Shown here: positions 51,356 to 60,466 of the stretch, in pieces
Numbering within the stretch: position 1 is the first letter of the stretch
How the letters are laid out: the number at the start of each line of letters is the position of its first letter
NCBI RefSeq assembly: GCF_016862955.1
Contig: NZ_BONY01000001.1
Span: 310,001-374,000 of the forward strand
Length of the DNA: 64,000 nt
Source of the DNA: Rhizocola hellebori
Lineage (GTDB): Bacteria; Actinomycetota; Actinomycetes; Mycobacteriales; Micromonosporaceae
Direction of reading: 5' to 3'
Program-made: the position numbers and the translations under genes
The notes under the pieces: model-generated
What the model was told of the DNA's origin: nothing
The model's input: the letters and a program-made list of their open reading frames with translations, nothing else
Database searches by the model: none

Positions 51356-53137
51356 ATGTTCGAGGCGCAGCTGACGGCACCGAAGACGACGGCCGCTGCC
51401 TCGAGCCGGACCACCTTCCCGCCGAGCCGGGACATCGACGCTGACAGTGCGAACGAACAGGCTTTCTCGCGCGGCACTTGGGATTTCCGCACGCTGCCGA
51501 TCCAGGCCAAGTTGCGGGTCGGCGCGGCCGATGATGTCTACGAGCGCGAGGCCGATCGGATAGCCGACCGGGTGATGGGCTCGGCCGGCCCGGTCGGGCC
51601 GGTGAGCCCGGCGGTCGCGCCGCAGGTCAGCCGGGCCTGCTGCGGCCCTTGTGAGGAGCAGGGCGCCAGTTGCGGGGACGAGTCGCCCAGCGGGGTGCGC
51701 GAGGCGCTCGGCTCGGCCGGCCAGCCGCTGGACTCGGCGGCACGGGCCTTCTTCGAGCCGCGATTCGGCCGTGACCTTTCCTTGGTACGAGTCCATACCG
51801 GAGAGGCCGCAAGACGCTCGGCGGCGGCCATGAACGCCCGCGCCTACACGGTCGGCAGGGACATAGTCTTTGATTCCCAAGGATATGCACCGTCCACTAA
51901 CGAGGGACGACGGCTGCTTGCCCACGAGCTGGCGCATGTGCTGCAGCAGGACGGTCACGAGGAGCGCGTGCAGCGCAGCTGTCAGCCCGCTGAGCTCGGA
52001 GCGCCCAAACCCGACTGCCAGCCGAGCCAGGCTGGTGTCGTCGGTGAGCAGTTCCTGTTCAAGGTCGGATGCGACGATCTGCTGCCCGGCGAGGAAGCCA
52101 AGCTTGACAAGCTCAAGGTGGGGTACCAGCTCGAGATCCACGGGTTCGCCAGCATCGAGGGCGATGCCGACTTCAACACGGACCTGTCCTGTCATCGCGC
52201 CAACGCCATCGCCAAGCTGGTAGCCGCGCAGCGCGCCGACTGCCCGATCGTCGGGATCTTCAAACATGGCGCGAGTCCGGGGTCCGCGCCCGGAGTTCCG
52301 AAAGATGTTCAGCCGCGGGACTTCTGGCGCATGGTCATCGTCCGGCAGACCCCTACGCCGCTGGAGTCGGGTGAGGCGTTCCTCGATCCAGCCTCGGCGA
52401 TCAACCTGAGCCGGGCATTGCTCAATCGAGCCAAGGTGAATCCGACTCAGGCGAACCTTGACCTGATCGCGAAACGGCGAGCCGACCTCAAGACCTGGGT
52501 CACCACCATCTTCAAAACGATCGCCGCCGACCCGAACAGGCAACTGGACCGGCGTAACCTCGACGACTACCGCCGGTTCTACGGGCGTGCCGAAACAGTC
52601 TGGGCCGACATCGATGCGCTGCTCGCCCTCAAGAAGCACCCAGAAGCGGCCAAGGACACCTACGCGGATTGGGCCAAAGGGACCGGGACCCGCGACCAGG
52701 GCCCCGACGCGCACGCCAAAGGTGTCACCACCGGGAGGTACCACATCGACCTCTTCGGTGAGGGATTCTTTCCCGGCGCCGCCAACATCGGCATCCAGGA
52801 TCGCACCACCACTACCGGAGTTTCCGGCTCGCGCGTGCCCAACTTCATCTACCGAAAGTTCTCCGGAAGCGACATCAAGGCCAACAAGATCCCCATCGCC
52901 GATCACGTGGCCGACGTGGTTACTGCCGAGAACGGCCCGATCGGATTTCCCGGCATCGCCGAAGAGATCGCCCGGATCATCGCTCCCGGCGGCACGATTG
53001 TGCTCTACAACCCGGCCACTCAGGAAGCCGAGCATGACAAGGTGGCCAAGGCCGTCGGCGGCAAGGTGTCCAAAGTGAAGGGCAAGATAAGCAGCGTCGA
53101 AACCATTCAGACCACCATCGTCGCCCCGGGGCCGTGA
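51356..53137 (+). CDS. eCIS-associated DUF4157 protein with OmpA-like and unknown C-terminal domain, probable cargo
   Basis: A 593-residue protein. The N-terminal eCIS-core domain has 'LPIQAKLRVGAADDVYEREA' and 'ADRIADRVMG', then 'RFGRDLSLVRVHTGEAARRS' and the zinc-protease-like 'LLAHELAHVLQQ' (His190-Glu191, His194). This DUF4157 core is known to mark eCIS-linked proteins. A Cys-rich insert ('ACCGPCEEQGASC') lies between the parts. An OmpA-like segment follows (about 230-330: 'YQLEIHGFASIEGDADFNTD'), then a C-terminal region with a Rossmann-like end ('GIAEEIARIIAPGGTIVLYN') resembling a methyltransferase fold, which could be a toxin or modifying domain. The start is the ATG at 51356 after GGAAGGG. 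A small gene overlaps its stop. Confidence 0.88.
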   Translation: MFEAQLTAPKTTAAASSRTTFPPSRDIDADSANEQAFSRGTWDFRTLPIQAKLRVGAADDVYEREADRIADRVMGSAGPVGPVSPAVAPQVSRACCGPCEEQGASCGDESPSGVREALGSAGQPLDSAARAFFEPRFGRDLSLVRVHTGEAARRSAAAMNARAYTVGRDIVFDSQGYAPSTNEGRRLLAHELAHVLQQDGHEERVQRSCQPAELGAPKPDCQPSQAGVVGEQFLFKVGCDDLLPGEEAKLDKLKVGYQLEIHGFASIEGDADFNTDLSCHRANAIAKLVAAQRADCPIVGIFKHGASPGSAPGVPKDVQPRDFWRMVIVRQTPTPLESGEAFLDPASAINLSRALLNRAKVNPTQANLDLIAKRRADLKTWVTTIFKTIAADPNRQLDRRNLDDYRRFYGRAETVWADIDALLALKKHPEAAKDTYADWAKGTGTRDQGPDAHAKGVTTGRYHIDLFGEGFFPGAANIGIQDRTTTTGVSGSRVPNFIYRKFSGSDIKANKIPIADHVADVVTAENGPIGFPGIAEEIARIIAPGGTIVLYNPATQEAEHDKVAKAVGGKVSKVKGKISSVETIQTTIVAPGP

Positions 53138-53535
53138 CCATGCCCTATCAAGTCAGCAACGATGTCGATGGCCGGCCGCGAATCACGCTGACCGGCGAGC
53201 CCTCCTACTGCCACGCGCTCGACAGCGCCACCCCGACGGACGGAAGGCAAGGCACCTGGCTGGTCATGGATTTCGCGGCGTGGAGTGTGTCCGACGTGGT
53301 GGCCGTGCAGACCGCCCTGGACGCGGCACGGCACTTCGGCGGCGCGCTCAAGCTCGGCCTGCTGCCCTACACCGATCCGGAGGATCTTGAGGGGTGGCCC
53401 TGGCACGAGGACGCTGATGGTCCAAGCCCGCATTGGGTTTTGACGCGCGATGGCGCGGTGAGATGGCGGCACAGCGGGGCGCTTGCGCTTGACGAGCTGA
53501 TCAAGGCCATCAGCGATCAAGCCACCGTGACGTGA
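53134..53535 (+). CDS. small acidic protein overlapping the DUF4157 gene; possible immunity or chaperone
   Basis: A 133-residue soluble protein starting at a GTG overlapping the DUF4157 stop (an ATG lies two codons later). I do not recognise it. It opens 'YQVSNDVDGRPRITLTGEPS' and has an alpha/beta pattern with Trp-rich segments ('WLVMDFAAWSVSDVVAVQTA', 'GWPWHEDADG'). Tight linkage to a probable toxin suggests an immunity protein or cargo chaperone. It has no signal peptide or membrane helix, so if it is immunity it would act in the cytoplasm. Confidence 0.55.
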   Translation: MTMPYQVSNDVDGRPRITLTGEPSYCHALDSATPTDGRQGTWLVMDFAAWSVSDVVAVQTALDAARHFGGALKLGLLPYTDPEDLEGWPWHEDADGPSPHWVLTRDGAVRWRHSGALALDELIKAISDQATVT

Positions 53536-53563
53536 CCGTGACACCTGTGCGGACCATGGCGGC

Positions 53564-55321
53564 ATGCCTTCTCTGCTGCCGAGCGACTACGAGATCCTCA
53601 CGAGGGTCTCCCTCGACCTGAAGCCGGTGCTCGACGCCGCTCAGGACGTCATCGACTCGCCCGACTATGCCGGCAGCGAATGGCTGGAGTTGTGCTGCGG
53701 CAACCGGTTGCTGCCGCTCTACGTAATGATCGACTTCTGCGGCAACATCCTGCACGTCGAACGCGAGGCGACCAGTTTCGCCGACGAGAAGCTGACGATC
53801 ACCTATCTGCCGTCGTGGTTCGCCACTATCCTGACCCACCTGCCGGCGACAATGGTGGCCCGCTACCGCAGCGGCAGCCGGATGGAGACGGTCAACGTCC
53901 AGGTCAGCGATAGAGACGCGGCGGTCCCGCAGCGTTTCCAGATTTCGGTGAAGCGCCCGACGAACACCCGGCTAACGCTGACGCCACCCGGGACGACGCC
54001 GCTGCCCGGGGCGGTGTCGCGGACCGCGCTACTGCCGCAGATCAGCTACGACCTGCAGCCGTCGCAGGGCAGCATGCTGCTCGCCGAGGGTGTCGATCCG
54101 GCGAAGGTCGCGGCGCTGAGCCCGGCCGAGGGCGCCGTTTACGTCGACCGCATCCACTGGATCGCGCCGTCGCTCAAGGTCATCGCCGGTCCCGGCGTGA
54201 CGATCGAAGTGAGCGAGCTGTTTCCGGTGGTGGACTACGACTTCGACCCGTGGTCGCTGGACTTCTCCAGCGGCGTGGACGCGCTGGCGTCCTCGCCGTT
54301 CTGGGGCTACTTCGTCATGGAGGCGGCGCACCGGCTCGATTCGGCCGCCCGGATGGGTTCGAAGGCGCGGTCCACCAGCCAGCAGGCGCTGCAGTTCCTC
54401 CTCGAGCGCTACCAGAACACCGAGGCGGTGCCGCCGCCCGGCGCGCCCCGGCGGGGCACCGGTGTGTCCGAAGTGGAGCTTCTCGGCGCCGATTTCCTGC
54501 CGCTGGCCCGGTTCGAGGAGCAGACCCGGCCCGACGGCGTCGACCTGCTGTGCCTGACCTCCGTCGCGGCGATGGCGCTGGCCCGGCAGCGGGCCGACCC
54601 GATCTCGGCGATGCGCTCGGCGATGCAGGTCTACCTCTCCGGCATGCACGGCGGGTTGCCCATGGACGCCGGTATTCCAATCAGTATCCGCATCGATCCG
54701 ATGAGCCCCGACGACCGGTTCGCTTACTCGGTGACGGCGCTTGACGGCGGGCGGCCCACGACCGGAGTCCCGCGCGGTTCCGGGCCACTGTTCCGGCTCA
54801 GCGTGATCCGTACCGAATCGGTGAAAGTCAAGGTGGACTGGTTCTTCAGCGGCGAGGGTTCCCGCCAGATCGCCGAGATCGTCGACTATCGCGAGCAGAT
54901 CGCGGACTTCGATGACGTACCCGTCGTCATCCTCGACCATGGCGAACGTCTTCCCGCCGGGCGTCTGGAACGCCGGGAGCTGACCAACTACGAGATGGGC
55001 GACCTGTTCCTGACCGCCCTCGGGATGATCCCTTTCCCGCCCTGCCAGGTGCTGTCCGACCTCAACGACTATGCGACCCTGCTGCGGTACCTCTATGACG
55101 GCAAGGACACCTTCGGCCGGGAGATGACGCGGGTGGACTTCGCGGTCAGCCTGGCCGGCATCCTCCTGCCCGAGGTGCTGGAGGCGGTCGCGAAGAAGGG
55201 CATCCGGCTGGTGGCCACCTATGGCCAGCCGGGGGTGAGGATCGTGGAGTCCTTCCTCGGCGTCAAGCCCGCCGCGCTGGCCGCGACGGTCACCCCACTG
55301 CTCAAGCCGGTGACGCCGTGA
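53564..55321 (+). CDS. unknown protein, first of three linked genes, 585 residues
   Basis: I do not recognise a family. The protein is soluble and mixed alpha/beta, without a signal peptide or transmembrane helix. Notable segments are 'WLELCCGNRLLPLYVMIDFC' near the N-terminus, 'DFDPWSLDFSSG' and, near the C-terminus, 'VLEAVAKKGIRLVATYGQPG'. It begins 28 bases after the small overlapping gene and its stop overlaps the next gene's GTG start, so the three genes 53564-59669 form a unit. Codon use looks like that of the eCIS genes. Whether it is a particle component or separate payload cannot be told. Confidence 0.65.
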   Translation: MPSLLPSDYEILTRVSLDLKPVLDAAQDVIDSPDYAGSEWLELCCGNRLLPLYVMIDFCGNILHVEREATSFADEKLTITYLPSWFATILTHLPATMVARYRSGSRMETVNVQVSDRDAAVPQRFQISVKRPTNTRLTLTPPGTTPLPGAVSRTALLPQISYDLQPSQGSMLLAEGVDPAKVAALSPAEGAVYVDRIHWIAPSLKVIAGPGVTIEVSELFPVVDYDFDPWSLDFSSGVDALASSPFWGYFVMEAAHRLDSAARMGSKARSTSQQALQFLLERYQNTEAVPPPGAPRRGTGVSEVELLGADFLPLARFEEQTRPDGVDLLCLTSVAAMALARQRADPISAMRSAMQVYLSGMHGGLPMDAGIPISIRIDPMSPDDRFAYSVTALDGGRPTTGVPRGSGPLFRLSVIRTESVKVKVDWFFSGEGSRQIAEIVDYREQIADFDDVPVVILDHGERLPAGRLERRELTNYEMGDLFLTALGMIPFPPCQVLSDLNDYATLLRYLYDGKDTFGREMTRVDFAVSLAGILLPEVLEAVAKKGIRLVATYGQPGVRIVESFLGVKPAALAATVTPLLKPVTP

Positions 55322-56817
55322 ACCTCTCCCTGGACACCCTCACCGACCTCGTCCGCCGGGGCCTGCACAAGGATCTGGCCGAGGCGTTCATGCACCCGGC
55401 GCTGGCCCGGACCGTGGACACCATCTATCCCCGGTCGCTGAGCGCCTATCATCGGGTGCTCCTGGAGCCGTTCGAGAAGGCGCGGGCGGCCAACCCGTTC
55501 CTCACGCTGCGCGAGTTCATCGCGACCTCCGGCCGGCAGCAGCAGAACATGCTGCGCAAGGCGCTCGGGCCCGACGGATACGTGATGGCCGTCGAACATT
55601 CCGGCGCGAACTACTTCGCGGCGCGGCTCAACGCGCTGAAGGCCGGACGGCCGGCCACCTCGCCGGTCTCGGACCTGCTCGGCTGGGGCCATTGGGGCCG
55701 CACCGTGCCGGTCATCGACACCACCGGACGGCCCTCCCGGATCCTGCCGCTGGATTTCCCGGTGCAGCGGCGGGTCAACGGGGTGGTCCAGTGGGTGTAT
55801 CCGGACTTCAACACCGGCCGCCAGCGGCTGTTCTGCAACCTGGGTTTCCTTGAGCTGCAACGGCGCAACCCCACCATCACCATCCCGACCAGCGGCGGCG
55901 CGGCCGACCTGCTGCGCACGCTGAACCTGCCACACGACCCCACGCCCAAACCCTTCCCCGGTGTCGCCGGACTGCACCTGAGCGACCTGCAAGTGGCCAA
56001 GATGCTGCAAACCGGCTCGGTGCCGCCTTACAAGACGATCCTTCTCAAGCCCGGAACGCCTGCCCCACCGGGCTTCGAGCTCTCGGCGGGCAAGGGGCAC
56101 TTCGGCGCCGCCGACGCCCGCTGGGAGCTGGCTTCCCGGCTCGGCAATCCGGATCTGGTGCTGTCGGGCAGCTTCGACCGCAACATCGCCAAGCATCCGA
56201 CGGCGATGGACACGACCGCACCCACCGGTGTGGTGAACCCGGACCACCCGGTCACCACGCTCAGCAACGCCGAGCTGGTGGCGATCGCTCGTTACGAGGT
56301 CGGCTGCTGGGAGGTGGCGCAACAGACCTACCAGGTCGAGCACAGGCGGGCACAGCGCACGCTGCGGCAACTTCAGTCCATTATGGACGCCGTCGACGCC
56401 GACGTGGACACCAGCCTGCTGGCCAACCTCGTCGGCCTGTGCGACCCGCACAATCTGGCCATCGTCACCCCCGAAGGGCACGGCGCCGCCGACTTCTTCG
56501 CCTACTACGTGCAGAGCTACGGAAACTGGGTCCCCAACACCGTCCGGGCCGGATCGCTGAAGTTCGACAGCTTCGACGCGCATCCGGATTTCCCCCGGTC
56601 GGTGAACGCCTTCACCGCTTTCTCGCCCTACCACCTCGAACCGGTAGGAGCGCTGTTGCGCGATCCGAAGGTGACCGATTTCATCGCCACCAAGGCCCCA
56701 CCGGAGGTGGTCGAGGCCTACAACCACCTGTCCGGCTGCATATCCGCCGCCATGCGCTCCTACGAGATGGACCGATCCGTGATGCCTCTGATTTTCGTGA
56801 AAGGACAATGGTTATGA
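55318..56817 (+). CDS. unknown protein, second of three linked genes, 499 residues
   Basis: Translation begins at a GTG overlapping the preceding stop (GTGA). The protein is soluble, largely alpha/beta, with no signal peptide. Segments such as 'FLTLREFIATSGRQQQNMLR', 'GYVMAVEHSGANYFAARLNA' and 'YEVGCWEVAQQTYQVEHRRA' are unrecognised. It ends 'SVMPLIFVKGQWL', overlapping the start of the next gene by 4 bases. It is likely to be made in step with both neighbours. Function unknown. Confidence 0.65.
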   Translation: MNLSLDTLTDLVRRGLHKDLAEAFMHPALARTVDTIYPRSLSAYHRVLLEPFEKARAANPFLTLREFIATSGRQQQNMLRKALGPDGYVMAVEHSGANYFAARLNALKAGRPATSPVSDLLGWGHWGRTVPVIDTTGRPSRILPLDFPVQRRVNGVVQWVYPDFNTGRQRLFCNLGFLELQRRNPTITIPTSGGAADLLRTLNLPHDPTPKPFPGVAGLHLSDLQVAKMLQTGSVPPYKTILLKPGTPAPPGFELSAGKGHFGAADARWELASRLGNPDLVLSGSFDRNIAKHPTAMDTTAPTGVVNPDHPVTTLSNAELVAIARYEVGCWEVAQQTYQVEHRRAQRTLRQLQSIMDAVDADVDTSLLANLVGLCDPHNLAIVTPEGHGAADFFAYYVQSYGNWVPNTVRAGSLKFDSFDAHPDFPRSVNAFTAFSPYHLEPVGALLRDPKVTDFIATKAPPEVVEAYNHLSGCISAAMRSYEMDRSVMPLIFVKGQWL

Positions 56818-59669
56818 GCCAGACCCCAGCGCCCGCGCTGTTCCGCTTCGTCGGCGTACGCCGGCCGGCCCCGCCACAACCGCCCCTGCCGCCACCGGAC
56901 GACGATCTGATCGACAAGGCGTTCGACTTCACCGACGCGCTGCTACCCGTGGTGGCACAGGTGTTGCAGCGCGACGACCGCCAGCTCGCCATGAAACTTG
57001 TCCGCACGCTGTTGTCCCCGCTGCCCAAGCCGCTGGCGACACTGGCCACCAGGGTGCGCAAGCTGCGCCGCCGGGCCGGTGTCGACGACACGCTGACCCT
57101 CGGCGACGCCCGCCCGCACCTGCCGCCGCCCGGAGCGGGAAACGGTTCCCCGTACAGGGATCTGGCCCAGCGCGCCGCGACGGTCGTGGTCCTCGTGCGC
57201 TGGCTAGGCCAAGCCACCTCGCCGGAGATGGGGCGAGCCGCCGGACTGCTGCGGGGGCTGGCCATCGCGCGGCTGGCGCAGTCCCGCCTGGACGACCGCT
57301 ACATCGTCGCTGACCTGACCCGCGGGCATACCATCCAGCTGCCCGACGTGGTACGCGACACCGAACCCAGGCCGGGCCTGGATACCAAACGCGTCCAACA
57401 GGATCTGCGGCGGCTGACCGGCCGCGCGGCGGCGCTCGGCCGCCAGAGTGATCCAGCTCTGGACGGGCTGCAGGGCGAGGGTTTCGCCGACCTCGCCCCG
57501 GCCGCCGAACGGGTGACCGAGGCGGCGCAGCGGTACGGTCTCCCGTCGCATTCGCGATCGTCCTCGCTGGCCCGGATCCTGGACGGCGAAATCGTCCAAG
57601 GTGGAACCATCGACCCCGACATCTTCGACACCCTCCCCGGCGGCTTCCCGACCACCTCGCTGCCGCCGCCAGCCCTGCCGGTCTTCGACGGCCGCGCCCG
57701 CGTCCTGGGCCGCGGCGACCTCATGGTGGTCCGCATCGAGCATCTGCGCTACGACTTCGGCGAGATCGCCTATGTCGAGAACGTGCTCAAGTCCGAGCTT
57801 CGCGGCCGGACGCTCATCGTCGACACGCGAACCAGCGAGAAAGTTGTCGAGTCGTCGAGCAGCTTCAGCGAAAGCACCCACGAGCTTTCCACCGATGAGC
57901 GGTCGGAGTTGCAGGACGCGGCCAGCTCCACCAACACCTCCACCAACGCGATGTCGGCCGGCATGAATGTGGCCGGCGGCTGGGGGCCGGTAAAGGTCGG
58001 CATCGACCTGAACGCCAGCCACTCCAGCACGACCACCGAAAGCAACAGCTCGTCGTCGAGCTACGCCAAGGAGGTCACCGACCGGGCCACCGAGACGATG
58101 CGCAGCGAGGCGTCGAGCAAGCGGGTCACCACGACCAGGACCCGCATCGCCGAGACCAACAAGCACGACTTCGACAACCGCGCCGGGGCTGACCACATCC
58201 GCGGCGTCTACCGGTGGCTGGAGAAAGTCGACCGGGCACAGGTCTTCAACTACGGCGAGCGGCTGCTGCTGGAGTTCGTGGTGCCCCAGCCGGCCGCGCA
58301 GTTCGTTTACCTGGCCAACACGAGCGCTTCCGAGGGCGAGCCGGAACCGGTGCAGGCGCTGGATTTCCGGCCGCACGACATCACCGAGCAGAACTTCGTC
58401 GGCTACGGGCTGCGCTACGAACTGTCCGGTTTGGACCGGCCGCCGCCCGCGCAGATCGCCGTCCCGGCGACGTTCAGCTTTCCGCCGACCCGCACCACGA
58501 AGGAGGTCAACCCGGATCCGAAGAAAGACCCCGTCCCGATCATGATGGGCAGCGGGGTCACCACCGGCGAGGTGACGATCCCCAGCGGGTACGCGGCGGG
58601 CACCATCATCGCGTCGGTGGCCCACGGCGGCGACTTCGCCGACACCGAACCGCTACCGCCGAACTCCGGTGTCCCGTCGGCGATCGTCCGCCAGGAGCCG
58701 GTCCAGATCGCCGCGGGCGGGCAGCGGTTCAACATCTACCTCGGGGACACGGAACCGGCGAAGGTGGTCGAGCTGGAGGCACGTAAGACCGGCAACCTGC
58801 CGATCGCCATCGGCTCGCAGCAGATCGACGGGCAAGCGATCTCGATGCGGGTCATCGCCTACCGTACCGACGAGGCGATGAAGGCCTGGCAGCACGACAC
58901 GTTCGAGCGCATCCAGAAGGCGTACCAGTCGAAGGTGAGCGAGTACGAGTCGGCGCTGTCAGTGGCCCAGCTGCGCAAGGGCTACACCGCGGTGACACCC
59001 ACCGACGTCAACCGGGCCATCGAGGTGCGGGAGCTGACCCGCGGCTGCCAGACCATCCTGACCGGCCAGGACTTCACCATGTTCGGGTCGGTGGACGTTA
59101 CGGCCAGCGCGATTCCGAGCATCGACCTGGACGAGGCCTGGGTGGAGGCGGACGCGATCCAGTTCTTCTCCGACGTCATGGAATGGGCGCTGATGACCTA
59201 CGTCTTCTACCCGTACCAGTGGGCCGGGCAGTCGCAGTGGGCAGAGCTTTCCGCACGAACCAGCCCCGACCCGTTGCACGAGGCGTTCCTGCAAGCCGGT
59301 GCCGCCCGCGTGGTGGTGCCTGTCCGCGAAGGCTTCGAGCACATGGTCGGCCGCTATCTCAAAACCGGCGACATCCCCGAGTGGGGGCCAGAGCCGTGGC
59401 GGGGCCGGGTGGTGCACTACCCGAAGGTCGACGAGCTGATCGCCGACGCCAACGACCGGCCGCAGGGCGAAGTCGCGGTGGGCGAGCCGTGGGAGGTCGT
59501 CTCCCCCACCTCCCTGATCTACTTGCAGCAGGACGCCTCGCTCAACCTGCCTTCCACCGAAGAGGTCGCCGCGGCCATCGCCGCCGGGCCGCCACCGACC
59601 CCGCCGCCCACCACCGAAGCGCCGCCGCCGATCGCGGAAGGTGAGCCGACGATGCAAATAATGGCTTAA
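56814..59669 (+). CDS. unknown protein with Ser/Thr-rich helical stalk, third of three linked genes, 951 residues
   Basis: The ATG at 56814 is chosen; an ATG at 56808 is nearly as good and AAAGGA lies upstream. The N-terminus has a Pro-rich patch then a globular part. Around residues 342-455 it becomes Ser/Thr/Glu-rich and helical ('SSSSFSESTHELSTDERSEL' and 'TDRATETMRSEASSKRVTTT'), like a long stalk. This is followed by 'GVYRWLEKVDRAQVFNYGER' and 'LLLEFVVPQPAAQFVYLANT' and a large beta-rich C-terminal part with a Pro-rich tail. No signal peptide or membrane helix. A stalk-plus-head layout would suit a fibre, but I have no homology to support that. A terminator follows 7 bases after the stop. 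Confidence 0.65.
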   Translation: MSQTPAPALFRFVGVRRPAPPQPPLPPPDDDLIDKAFDFTDALLPVVAQVLQRDDRQLAMKLVRTLLSPLPKPLATLATRVRKLRRRAGVDDTLTLGDARPHLPPPGAGNGSPYRDLAQRAATVVVLVRWLGQATSPEMGRAAGLLRGLAIARLAQSRLDDRYIVADLTRGHTIQLPDVVRDTEPRPGLDTKRVQQDLRRLTGRAAALGRQSDPALDGLQGEGFADLAPAAERVTEAAQRYGLPSHSRSSSLARILDGEIVQGGTIDPDIFDTLPGGFPTTSLPPPALPVFDGRARVLGRGDLMVVRIEHLRYDFGEIAYVENVLKSELRGRTLIVDTRTSEKVVESSSSFSESTHELSTDERSELQDAASSTNTSTNAMSAGMNVAGGWGPVKVGIDLNASHSSTTTESNSSSSSYAKEVTDRATETMRSEASSKRVTTTRTRIAETNKHDFDNRAGADHIRGVYRWLEKVDRAQVFNYGERLLLEFVVPQPAAQFVYLANTSASEGEPEPVQALDFRPHDITEQNFVGYGLRYELSGLDRPPPAQIAVPATFSFPPTRTTKEVNPDPKKDPVPIMMGSGVTTGEVTIPSGYAAGTIIASVAHGGDFADTEPLPPNSGVPSAIVRQEPVQIAAGGQRFNIYLGDTEPAKVVELEARKTGNLPIAIGSQQIDGQAISMRVIAYRTDEAMKAWQHDTFERIQKAYQSKVSEYESALSVAQLRKGYTAVTPTDVNRAIEVRELTRGCQTILTGQDFTMFGSVDVTASAIPSIDLDEAWVEADAIQFFSDVMEWALMTYVFYPYQWAGQSQWAELSARTSPDPLHEAFLQAGAARVVVPVREGFEHMVGRYLKTGDIPEWGPEPWRGRVVHYPKVDELIADANDRPQGEVAVGEPWEVVSPTSLIYLQQDASLNLPSTEEVAAAIAAGPPPTPPPTTEAPPPIAEGEPTMQIMA

Positions 59670-59675
59670 CCCCTA

Positions 59676-59714
59676 GCCATCGGCTGTGGCGGCTTGCCCA
59701 CCGCAGCCGATGGC
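59676..59714. terminator. bidirectional hairpin terminator at the end of the central block
   Basis: GCCATCGGCTGTGG (59676-59689) pairs with CCGCAGCCGATGGC (59701-59714), an 11-base perfect stem plus a G-T wobble and two further pairs. It sits between the stop at 59669 and the converging phosphatase gene ending at 59716, so it probably ends transcription from both sides. Confidence 0.78.
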
Positions 59715-59715
59715 G

Positions 59716-60465
59716 TCATGGCCGCAGCAGAAGCTTCAGGGCATTGATGTCGCCCTCAGCAAGTCCGATTGACCGCAGATAATTTTCGGTACGAAAGCTC
59801 CGTGCCCATTCACGCAACGCGGGTAATCGTTGAGCTATTTGACGCTCAACCTCGTCGGGATGGGTCGCGGGCAGGTGATGGCGATGCCACTCGTGCTGAT
59901 CGGTGTCGTAGACCCAGCCGTGGCCCGAATACGTTGCGGCGCCGCGCCATCCGGCGACGTAGTCGTCGATGATGGCCTGTGTGGTCGCCTCCGCCAGGTC
60001 CAGCAACATCGCGCAGATCATGCCGGTACGGTCGCGCCCTCCCGCGCAATGCACAAGCACCGCTGGTTGAGCGCCGGCCACTGCCCGCATCACGGCCGCG
60101 AGGCGGGCGGGGGCAAGCCGAACGTTGTCCATCCACGACCGCGGATGATCCAGCCAGGGGCCGCAGACCCTCAAAAATTCAACGTCGTCAGGATCTTCCG
60201 TTGGCGCGCAGACAAAGTCCAGCCCGCCCAGCGACTCGGGGCGGACAATGGGGTGATCCGCTGTTCGCTGGGTTTCAGCGGGCGCATTCCGAAGGTCGAC
60301 GATCGTCCGTAAGCCCGCAGCCTTCGCGTGCACCCAGCCCTCATCGGTGAGGTACTCCGGCGCGGCCGAGCGATACACCCGCCCAAAACAGGTGGTTCCT
60401 CCGTCGCGCAGCTCCCGGCCACCGAGGTCATGAATGTTGCGCCCGCCGGGCCATGACAGCGACAC
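59716..60465 (-). CDS. tyrosine-protein phosphatase, DSP/SIW14-like
   Basis: A 249-residue phosphatase. 'VLVHCAGGRDRTGMICAMLL' is the CX5R signature with catalytic Cys140 and Arg146, and the N-terminal 'NIHDLGGRELRDGGTTCFGR' and 'VYRSAAPEYLTDEGW' match bacterial tyrosine phosphatases of the 'Y_phosphatase3' type. The general-acid Asp probably lies in 'CAPTEDPDDV'. It starts at a GTG one base after the stop of the CoaD-like gene, so the two are translationally linked. The partner kinase or substrate is unknown. Confidence 0.9.
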   Translation of the reverse strand: MSLSWPGGRNIHDLGGRELRDGGTTCFGRVYRSAAPEYLTDEGWVHAKAAGLRTIVDLRNAPAETQRTADHPIVRPESLGGLDFVCAPTEDPDDVEFLRVCGPWLDHPRSWMDNVRLAPARLAAVMRAVAGAQPAVLVHCAGGRDRTGMICAMLLDLAEATTQAIIDDYVAGWRGAATYSGHGWVYDTDQHEWHRHHLPATHPDEVERQIAQRLPALREWARSFRTENYLRSIGLAEGDINALKLLLRP

Positions 60466-60466
60466 C

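Noticed and set aside
51296-53035. A 579-residue open frame on the - strand
   Set aside because: It is antisense to the DUF4157 gene, whose HELAHVLQQ and eCIS-core motifs establish the + strand as coding.
51356-53137. A zinc metalloprotease as the main function of the DUF4157 protein
   Set aside because: HELAHVLQQ is the conserved core of DUF4157 and mainly marks eCIS association; the protein's own effect more probably lies in its variable C-terminal region.
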